Part shown: positions 11,261-20,112 of the stretch, one piece after another
Layout: each line of letters starts with the position of its first letter
How positions within the stretch are numbered: position 1 is the first letter of the stretch
DNA from: Phymatolithon calcareum
Lineage: Eukaryota > Rhodophyta > Florideophyceae > Hapalidiales
Assembly (NCBI GenBank): GCA_977006965.1
Contig: OZ345383.1
Coordinates: forward strand, 1,736,001-1,800,000
DNA length: 64,000 bases
Direction of reading: 5' to 3'
Program-made: the position numbers and the translations under genes
Notes under the pieces: generated by a model
Seen by the model: only the letters and a program-made list of their open reading frames with translations
Told to the model about the DNA's origin: nothing
Database searches by the model: none

Positions 11261-11270
11261 AGAAATTTCT
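11261..11270 (-). promoter_or_regulatory. putative primer-binding site palindrome AGAAATTTCT (family A)
   Basis: The perfect 10-bp palindrome AGAAATTTCT lies directly against the inner edge of the 5' LTR. The same ten bases occupy the same place in families B and D in this window. This is the position of the minus-strand primer-binding site. I could not match it to a tRNA 3' end by eye. Confidence 0.55.
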
Positions 11271-11525
11271 ATAGACCAGTGGTGACGCTTGAAGAACAAG
11301 GTTGACCTTGAAGGTGTAGGCCAGGACTTTGGTTAATTGGTTTAGGTGCGGTGCCCTCCATTATGGGAGAGGCCCACATTCCTCGCCTTTTATGCAGAAA
11401 TTGTAACTTACCACGTAATAGAATGTCGAGTCAATCAGACTCAATATTACTTGGCCACGCGCCTGTGCGCGTATCCATGTAATACTACATGTACCTGTAA
11501 AGGGGTTGGGCTGACACCGTCTACA
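11271..11525 (-). repeat. family A 5' LTR
   Basis: This is the 255-bp partner of 6247-6501. On the element strand it contains a TATA-like CATAAAAG about mid-LTR that could drive transcription of the polyprotein. The target duplication TTTCT follows at 11526-11530. Confidence 0.93.
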
Positions 11526-11530
11526 TTTCT

Positions 11531-12462
11531 CAGAGAGCGAGACACACGAAGCAAATTTCCTTGTCGGCGAGATGACTTAGATTATATCAGCGATTGCCGT
11601 CCTAGATTCACAGCCAGAACGTAGGATCTATGGAGGAAAATCGGTTCCACGATTGTAGTGCCCAAGGGTCTATGAATCGATAGCTGGGTGCACGACGAGT
11701 GGAACACACCGTCTCTGACGTTCGGTATTATCCGCACTGGCACGCACTAGAATTCGTGAACGGTTCTTGTTTCTTCTTGATGCTTGGGTTCCCTCGCAGC
11801 GAGGTACTCCCAGCGAGCTTTTAATGTCATTTCTGCTACACCAATTTCGCCACCCAGCCGGGGTAACATTTGCATTCCTATTGAACACGAAATTAAACTA
11901 TCCATAAAATCAGTCGATTGAGTGCTACTGCAATACACGCAATAAATATCGAGTACATTGAATGCGACCAGGCCTTCTATGTCGCGTTTGTCCACGTGGA
12001 ATACCAGGAACACGCTCTAGTTCCCATGCTGGGTCTCGACAATATTTGATTGCAAACGTGTGCGTTCGAAACATATCAACTTGCAATAGATCAGGGCCCA
12101 AACGAAGAAGAGCAGTAATCCGCGTTTCCATCATGGGAACGCGGATTATCTTTTCTTGACATGCCGGGGTAAGTGGTTGTGCAGCACATGCGTCTTACAT
12201 TTTGTCGAATATGAGGATATTGTCCAAAACATGGATCATCCATGATGGTTCTCTGTGGAGAGCGATACCCACATCCGACCGAACTGACTCCTTCAAATTC
12301 TCCGGAAACACTACAGTAGTTTATCGCAATCAAGAAATTCCATAGACGCCACGGAATGGCGTATTGTTTGGGAAAGAGAACGTCCGGAACATATGGAGCT
12401 AAACGACGTGAAATTACAACGGTGTTGCAAGATTCTCTATGCTAACGTTCTATAACCTTTTC
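11531..12462. other. intergenic DNA with one hairpin, otherwise nothing seen
   Basis: No supported coding region lies between the family A element and the SINE. The only structure I can see is the inverted repeat at 12117-12147, listed separately. Confidence 0.4.
12117..12147. repeat. perfect 10-bp inverted repeat (hairpin)
   Basis: The arms AATCCGCGTT and AACGCGGATT are exact reverse complements separated by 11 bases, and extra C-G pairs continue into the loop. Its function is unknown. No adjacent gene is supported. Confidence 0.6.
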
Positions 12463-12472
12463 AACCCTCCTT
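12463..12472. repeat. SINE target-site duplication, left copy
   Basis: AACCCTCCTT occurs here and again at 12767-12776, immediately bracketing the SINE. Confidence 0.88.
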
Positions 12473-12481
12473 CTCCACCTG

Positions 12482-12492
12482 TGGTATAGTGG
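12482..12492 (+). promoter_or_regulatory. RNA polymerase III A box of SINE
   Basis: TGGTATAGTGG fits the eukaryotic tRNA A-box consensus TRGYNNARNGG. Confidence 0.8.
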
Positions 12493-12558
12493 TAAAACTG
12501 CCTCCGCGCATCTGTGCGCATATTTCGGTATGATACAGGCAGGAATGTTGAGGTCGTC

Positions 12559-12569
12559 GGTTCGAGTCC
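12559..12569 (+). promoter_or_regulatory. RNA polymerase III B box of SINE
   Basis: GGTTCGAGTCC is an exact match to the B-box consensus GGTTCGANTCC. Confidence 0.88.
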
Positions 12570-12766
12570 TGTCACAAGCAAGAATTGAATTAACGTTCCG
12601 CAAAGGGCACACGGATGTCGCCGTGGAGTGGTGTGCATCAGTACTAGCGCGAAGCAGATACGCGAGTCCCAGGAATGGATCCATATCAGGAACATTTAGA
12701 GGACCCCTAGATGTTGAATAATGTACACTTTGTGTAATTCGAATAACCTGCAATAAACAAACAAAC

Positions 12767-12776
12767 AACCCTCCTT
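12767..12776. repeat. SINE target-site duplication, right copy
   Basis: AACCCTCCTT is identical to 12463-12472 and directly follows the AAAC-rich tail. Confidence 0.88.
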
Positions 12777-13359
12777 GATTATCATTTCTCCTCGACCATG
12801 TGCTCTCGTGAGTCGTTCGCGCTCGCGTTCGTTTTCATGATCATCTGTTTCCAGTCGGTGCATCGGATCATAATTAAAGGAAGCCAATAAACGGATTATT
12901 CAAACAACATAGAAGTTATAAGGACTATCTGGGCCACGAAGAAATTCAGCTAAAATTCGTATTGGTACACCACTATTTACCAACACACAATGCATAGAAG
13001 GTGAAATTCTGTCTTTATGGCAGGGGTTCTGACGCCTTTCTGCGGCATAATTAGTACATGCCAGTACTTGAAAGCTTCAAAAACTGCTTCAGGTAGAGAA
13101 CGTCGAACAGCTGCATCCATACTATTATGAATCTACTGGCAAAATGAAATGCAGTCGCCACTCTTGAAAATCCAGAAATCGCAATATGCCACAGGACTTG
13201 GTCTTCCAGCTGCGCAGAGAATGTCGTCTGTCGCGGAGGCAATGTAACAAGAAAAATTTTGTCTGCGAAGCAACTCTTTCCTTGTGGTGACTCTTTGGAT
13301 TCAGATGTTGCTCCGCATGAGGTTTGTTCCACTCACTTTCAATCTGGAGAGACAAGTTC
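12777..13359. other. 3' flank of the CAF-1 gene, nothing else seen
   Basis: This is non-coding by inspection and should contain the 3' untranslated region and transcript end of the minus-strand CAF-1 gene. Short frames here have no recognisable features. Confidence 0.4.
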
Positions 13360-15258
13360 CTATTGTGGAATGGCGACGGGCGCCATGACACGGGACGTGT
13401 GACCGTTCTGGTTCATTGCCAATGTTACTGTGGAGGCGGTTGGTGCGCTCTCCCTTGGTGGTGGACAAGGATGCTTCTGCGCCATTGTTTGATTCTCAGA
13501 GGGAACTGGTCTTCCCACAGGCCGCGGAAAGACGCTAACTGGTTGTGACGGTTGACCGGCAGGATTGGGAGATGCCTTGGGAGCGGCACGTCTAGGAGCG
13601 ACAACCATAGGAGCGTCTGATGGGGGCTGAATGGATGGAGTTGATACAGCAGAGGAGCGGCACATCGCACGTGGGAGCGCAGAATCAGATTTTGCCAGAG
13701 GGGTACCCAGCTCTGAGTCCGAGAAAGATACTACACTGACATAGCCATCTGTGGAGCTCGTAAACAAAGAGCGACCGTCGGATCCCCAACATAAATCGGT
13801 GTGCTCGGCCAGATGTAGACCTGATATATGTGCAATTGGGCGATCGAACGATTCCGTATCGTATAGGTAAATTGCATCTGTACTTCCTACGGCGAATACC
13901 ATCCGGTAGGGTAGACGACCAAGGATTGGAACCGGTGACGCTGCCAGAGGCTCTGGGATATCAGATTGACTTGGCGGCAGCTGCGGGTTTGCAGAGGACG
14001 CATTCAACAGCACTTGACGTGGTGTTGTGCAAGTAGTTATTTGCCCAGTTGCAGATGAGGGAGCAGTTGTTACGGCATCGGCACGGGAGTGAGATGGAAT
14101 AGGTTGAGATGAAGTTACAGAAACGGTTGGTGTGACAAGTGGGAGAGGGTTAGGTGGGCTAGGCAGTGCGGTTGCAGATCCAGTTAGTACATTCACTGTA
14201 GGCATCACGTTCCCCGATGTCGCGTTTTGTGCGGGTAGAGTCGACGCACTAACCTTGGTGGTATGCCTCTTTGCGGGTTTGTCCTTATTCCGAAGTTCGA
14301 ACAAAATTGGACAAAACCGAACGACGACGGCCGGACATGGCATTCCACCGCACTGCGCAATCGGATATTTTAAATCATGTCTAGAAAACACATGGACTGC
14401 GAAAACCTTCTTATTGGCACCGGAAGGGACTTGAATGCCAGAAGGACATGCGAGAATATTTCCATCGGGCGACCATGCGAGTCTTCGGAAAACATTTTTT
14501 GAATTCATATCATCCACAAACAGTCTGTGATCTCCCTGTGGTGAAGAACCAGAGGAAACAGCAAGAGTCCATACCCCATTTCTCTGGACCGAGCGAGAGA
14601 AAACGCGAAGCAAACGATCGTTTCCCAGCGACGCAAGCAGTGTGCCTGAAGGATGAAACGCAACGCCCTGCACAAAATTGGAATGTTGTCGCAATGCAAT
14701 CGGCGTCGATAACGGGGCGGTCACGTTCCATATCATTACGGCGTTATCCACAGAGGCAGAGGCAAGCATGGTACCACATGCGGACCACGAAAGATCGAGA
14801 ACATCGTGCACATGACCGCGCAGCGTACGTACGCACGCCCATCGCTCTGCATCAACACTATTTCCGTTGGACAAATCACCGAATGCGGGTCCCGTGTTCT
14901 GAATGGCGCCACTGCCGCCAGTAGTAGACGCGGCAGCCGGAGCCGGAGCGGCGCGGTCGCGGGCCCAAAGCGCAATCTCACCACCGTCTGCGGCGGTCGC
15001 AATGAGCGTGCCGCATGGCGCGAAGCGAGCGACGTTGACGGTGGATGTATGCGCGCGAAGGTCACAAATCCACTCCACATCAAGTGGAGGAGACGAGTCG
15101 GGTTCAGTGGTGGAAGGACGGCGACGAAGGCGCCAGACCCTGGCCGTCTTATCGCCACCGGCTGTGACAAGACGAGTTATACCGGAGGCTTGTGATGCGT
15201 CGACGGACCACACCGATGAGGAATCGTGCCAGGAAATTTCCAGAGCTAAAGCACGCAT
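13360..15258 (-). CDS. CHAF1B: chromatin assembly factor 1 subunit B (CAF-1 p60/FAS2), WD40 protein
   Basis: This is the middle subunit of CAF-1, the nuclear histone chaperone that deposits H3-H4 on newly replicated DNA. The start is the ATG at 15256-15258, giving MRALALEISWHDSSSVWSVD, which matches the family's conserved opening (animal proteins begin M-x-x-x-x-x-E-I-x-W-H). The protein has 632 aa. WD40 blades are visible at about 20-45, 70-100 (HTSTVNVARFAPCGT), 145-180 (LRGHVHDVLDLSW), 190-220 (QHSNFVQGVAFHPSGT), 255-300 (FRRLAWSPDG), 450-470 (LPYRMVFAVGSTDAIYLYD) and 485-515 (DLCWGSDGRSLFTSSTDGY). A Ser/Thr/Pro-rich insertion of about 120 aa (326-449) splits the last two blades, where animal homologues have only a few residues. 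A low-complexity tail follows. There is no intron. HIRA is the closest alternative, but the N-terminus and the YRMVFAV segment favour CAF-1. Confidence 0.93.
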   Translation of the reverse strand: MRALALEISWHDSSSVWSVDASQASGITRLVTAGGDKTARVWRLRRRPSTTEPDSSPPLDVEWICDLRAHTSTVNVARFAPCGTLIATAADGGEIALWARDRAAPAPAAASTTGGSGAIQNTGPAFGDLSNGNSVDAERWACVRTLRGHVHDVLDLSWSACGTMLASASVDNAVMIWNVTAPLSTPIALRQHSNFVQGVAFHPSGTLLASLGNDRLLRVFSRSVQRNGVWTLAVSSGSSPQGDHRLFVDDMNSKNVFRRLAWSPDGNILACPSGIQVPSGANKKVFAVHVFSRHDLKYPIAQCGGMPCPAVVVRFCPILFELRNKDKPAKRHTTKVSASTLPAQNATSGNVMPTVNVLTGSATALPSPPNPLPLVTPTVSVTSSQPIPSHSRADAVTTAPSSATGQITTCTTPRQVLLNASSANPQLPPSQSDIPEPLAASPVPILGRLPYRMVFAVGSTDAIYLYDTESFDRPIAHISGLHLAEHTDLCWGSDGRSLFTSSTDGYVSVVSFSDSELGTPLAKSDSALPRAMCRSSAVSTPSIQPPSDAPMVVAPRRAAPKASPNPAGQPSQPVSVFPRPVGRPVPSENQTMAQKHPCPPPRESAPTASTVTLAMNQNGHTSRVMAPVAIPQ

Positions 15259-17322
15259 AATGGGGACCCGTGCGAAACGTGAGGATGTTGCGGCGGTGCA
15301 GGGTGGGTGGTGTTGAGGGTTGTCGCCGATCGGCAAATGGTCGTTGCCTTTCCACTGCACAGAGGCAAAGGTAACGGATGCAGGATAGTCAGTGTGCGCT
15401 TCAGAGAGGAACGAGTTGCCTACTGTACTACAACTTTCGCGAACAAGTGGGAGGGTATTGTCAGGGCATTACGAGTCCTTATTGGTTCTGCCGAATATTT
15501 TGGCGGGAGAATTGAATACTGTCGTTCAAGAATTGTACAGTGTCTACTGTACATATAATATGATTATCACACTTGATCCGGCCGACAGAGGCTTTCTAAT
15601 TGGATATCTCACCTGCAATTATAATTATTATACAGTAATTAGGGTCAATCTTCTCGACTGAAACTTGCCTAGGAAAGATGACATACTTCGTTGCGTAACG
15701 AAAACAACTGTTGTTTTCGTTCGACGACACTTCCATTTGCGCACTACGTGCTCTTCCTATAGGCGTCGCTCTGCCATGAGGCATCACAATTAGCGCTTTT
15801 CCCTCCGGCACAACCGTTTCTGTGCTTTCCTTGTGCGTCTATGCTTTGCTTTCCGGCTTGTCTACGTTCCATCTTTCTGTCGCATGGAGGTGATGCACGG
15901 ACTCTATTTTCTAGCTATTGATTGAATCTGTGGTACCATTTGGTCACAGGCGTGCCCTCAAACTTGGTAATGTCTTGCACGTTGCAGGCGCATCTCGCTC
16001 CGAGAGAACCTTTTCACTCCTTTGCAGCACGAGCAGGTGCACCGAACTCCGTTTCGGGTGAAATTCCGCATCCCGGGGCAAATTGTCTTCTTCGCATGCT
16101 TTGGGTGCTGCGCACAGGTACGGGAGGTGGTTGACGTTCTTGTCGGAAGGCGGGATTCGAGCATTGCCAGCCAGCACTTTCCGATGTGACAGGAAGTGCA
16201 TTCCTTAACCATTTGCGCTTCCTGCCGGTAAGGTCGTGCCTACTGTCGCGTCCCTAAAGAAACATAGTGCAAAACAGCTGGAGCAGATTCCAATTGACGA
16301 AGGACATATGAACTATAGCGCACTCGGACTTGCCCGTGAACCGAGGGTTGATCATGCGTCCACGGCCAATAACGGCTTCCGATGCAAAGGAAACTGCTTG
16401 TGGTGCGGCGACTGTCCGGAAAAGTTTCAAAACGCGCGTAGTGGAATTAGGGGCATGGTCCGGGCGGCGCTACTTGGTCTGTGCTTCAAGTGACTTGTGA
16501 ATATCATTCCTGAGTTTGTGTGTTGGACAAGATCAATGATATCGAAGTGGGTTGCGGACGCCGTTCTTTGCAGCGGTATTCACGTGGGTGAGCATCGAGA
16601 TCTACTGTAGGTGGAGTTTGAGGAATTCGTGCGACCGCAGAAGGGCTGTAGGCGATAAGCAGTACAGTACTCTTGGTGGATTTCCACGATATCAGTCCAG
16701 AGAATGAAGAGGAAAATCGTGTCGAGACAGCTCGCGGCACACTTCGGTGAACACAGCTCGTCTGTCGTGGTGGGTAGCGAGCTCACTCACTCCATGGGTG
16801 CTTCTGAAAGGGTAGCCTAGCGAACGTAAGGGTGGTGCAAGATTTTTGATTCTGCATCCTGCTACGGAGAGTACAGTACCTACCGGCAAAAGAATGGATT
16901 GGGTTGAAGTCGAGGACCGTTTTTGATAAAGACGCGTCCTATGTTCTGTCTGTCTATGAACCATTGTTACTGTACTGTACTGTATGTGAAGAAAAATTAG
17001 CCTATTCGTGCAATGCTGGGTTCGCTTGGCTGGTCCACGGCGAACCAATCTGTACAGTATGGCAACAAGCGCTTACTGTACTTTTGCGTTGGATTGCATC
17101 GAAATGCAATAACGCATGCATGCATGCATGCATGCACTGTCTGTTGCATTTTCAGCGTTCCTAATGAACCAAAATTGTTCTCTCCAGGGTCAACCAATCG
17201 GGAACGCGGTGGTCCGCGACAAAACGTGGCGCTTGACGACATGCCCTGCAGGCCAACGCTCACTGGAGTCAGATGGAAAAAGTCCAGCAATGGCGGCAAC
17301 ATTACATGGATGGATGAGAAGG
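15259..17322. other. intergenic DNA between CAF-1 and PEBP genes
   Basis: This holds the presumed CAF-1 promoter (just above 15258) and the 3' flank of the PEBP gene. The only clear structure is a GCAT microsatellite near 17113-17137. A minus-strand Cys-rich frame at 15958-16212 (84 aa, ATG start) is the most protein-like of the small frames, but I cannot name it. Confidence 0.45.
17113..17137. repeat. GCAT tetranucleotide microsatellite
   Basis: About six tandem GCAT units, which can also be read as overlapping GCATGC palindromes. Confidence 0.85.
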
Positions 17323-18576
17323 CTAAATCCAACTACTTTCATGAGCTTCTCCCTTTTTAGGCGCAGGTTTTCCTTTGTCCCCCCTTTTAGGAGCATGAGC
17401 TCCGCGAGTGCCACGGCCACCAACGACCTGAATATCTCGATGCGCTGTTCCATAAGTACCCGAATATTTTGCGGTGGGTACACCGACAAACCGATTCATG
17501 ATTTTCCGCGCATCCTTGAAGTCCTTGATGACCGGCGACGCGTCAACAGCATAAACATGCATGACAAACAAGCTCGACTTTCGGTTCGGACACGGCGGAA
17601 AATAAATGCCGCTCACTGATTTCACATTTGCACGCTGCTTGGCCTCTGACGGCATTAATGCGCAATCTTGGGATGCATTGGCAGGCATTTGATAGACCGG
17701 CAGACCATGTTTGTCACGCACAGGAATGTCGGTGACGAACCAGTGCACGGGGTCGTACCCTTGCTCGGATATGGAACCTGGGTTTGCAAACAAAACCACC
17801 AAATTCGTGGCTGAAGGTGGCACATTATGCCATGTGATGGGGAATGATTGCGCTTGTCCGCCTGGAGCAAGACAACCGTATTTCAGCGGAATTTCTGACC
17901 CGTCCGGCCAGTCGGCGGTGACCTTAAAACGCGGGACGGCGCGTCGTGCTATTAATGTCGTAAGCCCGGAAACAACAATCACAAACACAACGGAGGTAAT
18001 TATCATGATGCTGAAGCCGAGCATGTACACCGACTTCTGAAACAAAGGGTCTTCGTTGTCAAAGACGGCATCGTCATAATCGCTACTATGCCTCATTCTG
18101 CTATCCGATCCTTCCGTGGACGGAGTGATGGACCCATGTCCCGTGGTGTTTTCGATACGTCGGTTGCGTTCTTGCAGCAAACTGGTTCTTTCGTCTGCCG
18201 TTTGCAGCGGTGCCTCCCATTCCGGAGTAGCATATTCTTCCTCGCCTTCAAACTGGGTTCCCTCTTCTACTCTTTCGTCCATCAACACCGCCCCTCGAGG
18301 TTGAGCTGGCGGTCCAGCAGGCGGCCTGAGAACAGGCTCTCGCTGCAGCGGGGACGGGGCCTCAAATCGCGTTTGGCGCTGACGCGGTATGCTTCGCGAC
18401 ATGGTCTCGTAATCAGCAGAGTGACGGCGCGGTTCGACGGGCATTAGTCGCGGGGAAATCCCACGTCGAGGATGGTGCCGCAAGACACCTTGCAAAGCTG
18501 GTCCGTCGATGTTGGCTGGTTCGGCAAGTTCGGAGGCTAGCGTGGACGGGGTGTGTTTTTCCTGTGTGGGGTCCAT
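17323..18576 (-). CDS. membrane-anchored PEBP-like (YbhB/RKIP superfamily) protein, 417 aa
   Basis: The ATG at 18574-18576 is the first in frame. Residues 1-180 are hydrophilic, Pro/Arg/Glu-rich and probably disordered. One strong membrane segment (about 183-210, MLGFSIMIITSVVFVIVVSG) is followed by RR, then a PEBP fold at about 214-385. PEBP landmarks include FPITWHNVPPSATNLVVLF, then DPVHWFVTDIP (the H-W-x-V-x-x-I-P motif), GIYFPPCP and a late VYAVD strand. The canonical D-P-D-x-P motif is replaced by ANPGSI and the G-x-H-R motif is absent, so the ligand pocket is altered. A basic Gly/Lys-rich tail follows. The architecture suggests a single-pass protein with the PEBP domain on the luminal or extracellular side. 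Partners are unknown. It has no introns and the same orientation as its neighbours. Confidence 0.82.
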   Translation of the reverse strand: MDPTQEKHTPSTLASELAEPANIDGPALQGVLRHHPRRGISPRLMPVEPRRHSADYETMSRSIPRQRQTRFEAPSPLQREPVLRPPAGPPAQPRGAVLMDERVEEGTQFEGEEEYATPEWEAPLQTADERTSLLQERNRRIENTTGHGSITPSTEGSDSRMRHSSDYDDAVFDNEDPLFQKSVYMLGFSIMIITSVVFVIVVSGLTTLIARRAVPRFKVTADWPDGSEIPLKYGCLAPGGQAQSFPITWHNVPPSATNLVVLFANPGSISEQGYDPVHWFVTDIPVRDKHGLPVYQMPANASQDCALMPSEAKQRANVKSVSGIYFPPCPNRKSSLFVMHVYAVDASPVIKDFKDARKIMNRFVGVPTAKYSGTYGTAHRDIQVVGGRGTRGAHAPKRGDKGKPAPKKGEAHESSWI

Positions 18577-19146
18577 CAAGTTGGCGACTACAGAACCAAA
18601 CGTCAAAAAGGGTCATGTCCTTCGCAGCTGCACTTATAACACGCGTCCGCAATGCAGGTTTCCGGGCCTGGACGGGAAGAGGGTTGCGGGAATGGGGCAG
18701 GGCGTCGGTGAAGGCGAAGGAGCGCAATGGACAACTGGGAGACGTGGCTCGGGTTGGATGAAGGGGAAGAAAAGATGTCCGTGATTTGGCGTGCCGTACA
18801 ACTTGGCGACACTGTAATGTTGCGCCTGTACGCACTGTCGTGTGTGGGACACCAACTTAAAATTAGCTCAGCATACATCCTCGATTAGGCAACTTGGGTG
18901 CCACAGAAATCCTTGATACAGTAATATTTTACAATTGGACCTCGTGTTCGAATCCGCGCATCATCGGCGATAGCATTAATCTCCTCTTTCCTGCATCACG
19001 TTTCTATTGTGGGCCCAAGCAAACAACCTATGTGAACGACCTCATGACGGTCCTACGTGCGTTGAGCTGCAATAGCGCAACGCCTAATGCACAAGTCATT
19101 GCATTCCCCCAACCGTCCTTTCGTAATCGTCCTCTTCAAGCCTTCC
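18577..19146. other. intergenic DNA, PEBP promoter and 3' flank of the UPF0126 gene
   Basis: The short 570-bp gap between two co-oriented genes contains no supported coding frame. It presumably holds the PEBP gene promoter next to 18576. Confidence 0.5.
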
Positions 19147-20112
19147 CTATGCATTTTCCTTTGACCAAACTGGAAGCCTAATCCCTTCTTTCCAAGCCAT
19201 GTATCGCAACGCCGCAGCCGTGCCAAGTCCCGCGGCCAATTTAACAGGGAGTGGAGCGCCCATAGACCTGGTCACAAGATAAGCCGTCGCCCCTCCCGCA
19301 GCGGTCGAAGCATAAATCTCTGCATGAGAGTGAAAAATGCGGACATCTCTCTTGCACAATACATCCCTCACGGCCCCACCAAAAGTGGCCGTGGCCATAC
19401 CACACAGCACACTGACCGGGAGTGGCATTCCAGCTCTAATCCCATTCTGTGCCCCTATGACACAAAACGCAGCCACACCCAGAGTATCACCTGCAAATAG
19501 TATCGGATGATCTGCCGGAATCTGGTTCTCCACGCTCGGCCAAAGCAAAAATGTCGCCACTGCAGTCGCTCCACAAAGTGCTAAATACTCTGTCTCAGAC
19601 GTCCAGAAAGGAGGCCGAGACAGAAACACAGAGTCGCGAATCGTACCGCCACCGACCGCTGTAATAGTGCCTACCGCAGCCGTGCCGAGCACATCCATTC
19701 CGAGCGACGCTGCAAGAACGGCTCCTGAGTGTGCAAATGATACCGTACCAATCCAGTCTAGCGCGCGAAGCAAGCCGCCCGATGAAGTCAACGATGGCCA
19801 GCGCGACATGCCGTCAACAACCACTTTCGTCGCTACTGGGGCTGCTATTTTCGGGGACAGTGGGACGGTAGTCGATGGTTCGAAGGAAGTCGATGGTTCG
19901 AAGGAAGTTGATGCTGCTGCCTCCGCGGACGGCGGCATCACCGCGGTAGCGCTCTGAGCATGATCACGTCTTATTCCTGGTGTTTTGGTCACATGTGGGC
20001 GAATCTGGGCGGTTTTTTTCAGGCTCGAGCCGGTGAAGCTGGCGCTCAAGCCTGAGGAGGAGGACAAACGCAAGCCGCCAATGCGACGCATGAAGATACT
20101 GCGGAGAGGCAT
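19147..20112 (-). CDS. UPF0126/TRIC-like two-repeat membrane protein, 321 aa
   Basis: The start chosen is the ATG at 20110-20112 (MPLRSIFMRRIGGLRLSSSS). Longer frames upstream use non-ATG codons and look non-coding. The first 50 residues are Arg/Ser-rich with almost no acids, like a mitochondrial or plastid targeting peptide. A low-complexity spacer with a TSFEPS direct repeat (about 68-82) follows. The membrane domain (about 110-310) has two homologous three-helix repeats, each with the family's glycine-rich signature: VGGGTIRDSVF (153-163) and FGGAVRDVLCKR (244-255). This is the bacterial YicG/YadS family (called glycine transporter in Pfam), structurally related to TRIC cation channels. 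The substrate is not known. Organelle origin by endosymbiotic or bacterial transfer is plausible. Confidence 0.85.
   Translation of the reverse strand: MPLRSIFMRRIGGLRLSSSSGLSASFTGSSLKKTAQIRPHVTKTPGIRRDHAQSATAVMPPSAEAAASTSFEPSTSFEPSTTVPLSPKIAAPVATKVVVDGMSRWPSLTSSGGLLRALDWIGTVSFAHSGAVLAASLGMDVLGTAAVGTITAVGGGTIRDSVFLSRPPFWTSETEYLALCGATAVATFLLWPSVENQIPADHPILFAGDTLGVAAFCVIGAQNGIRAGMPLPVSVLCGMATATFGGAVRDVLCKRDVRIFHSHAEIYASTAAGGATAYLVTRSMGAPLPVKLAAGLGTAAALRYMAWKEGIRLPVWSKENA

Larger units (their letters stand above)
6247..11525 (-). mobile_element. complete Ty3/gypsy-type chromodomain LTR retrotransposon (family A)
   Basis: The element is 5279 bp and inserted in minus orientation. It has 255-bp LTRs at 6247-6501 and 11271-11525. 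Flanking 5-bp direct repeats TTTCT lie at 6242-6246 and 11526-11530. On its own strand the LTR begins TGTAGACGG and ends GGTCTAT. The LTRs differ at five positions, about 2 percent, so the insertion is young. Internal order is PBS palindrome (11261-11270), then one long gag-PR-RT-RH-IN-chromodomain ORF. A short purine-rich run (GGGGCAC on the element strand, 6502-6508) abuts the 3' LTR. The ORF is uninterrupted but the RT active site is altered. Confidence 0.95.
12473..12766 (+). mobile_element. tRNA-derived SINE, 294 bp
   Basis: The 5' head has an internal RNA polymerase III promoter: A box TGGTATAGTGG at 12482-12492 and B box GGTTCGAGTCC at 12559-12569, 66 bases apart. A non-tRNA body of about 180 bp follows, ending in an A-rich tail with AAAC repeats (about 12752-12766). 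Identical 10-bp direct repeats AACCCTCCTT flank it on both sides, as expected for LINE-mediated target-primed insertion. The head cannot be folded into a good tRNA (weak T stem, no clear anticodon), so it is a tRNA-related SINE and not a tRNA gene. Perfect duplications imply a recent insertion. The LINE partner is not identifiable from this window. Confidence 0.85.

Noticed and set aside
12480-12575. Possible tRNA gene with intron
   Set aside because: The A and B boxes are good, but the T stem pairs poorly, no anticodon arm can be placed, and the unit has a body, A-rich tail and target duplications. It is a SINE head.
13360-15258. HIRA histone chaperone
   Set aside because: The N-terminus (E-I-x-W-H), the total length and the LPYRMVFAV segment before the last blade fit CAF-1 p60. 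The HIRA-specific C-terminal region is absent.
15958-16212. 84-aa Cys-rich small protein
   Set aside because: The cysteines are suggestive, but spacing fits no known finger, the overlapping frames are also open, and nothing supports expression. Mentioned only as part of the intergenic entry.
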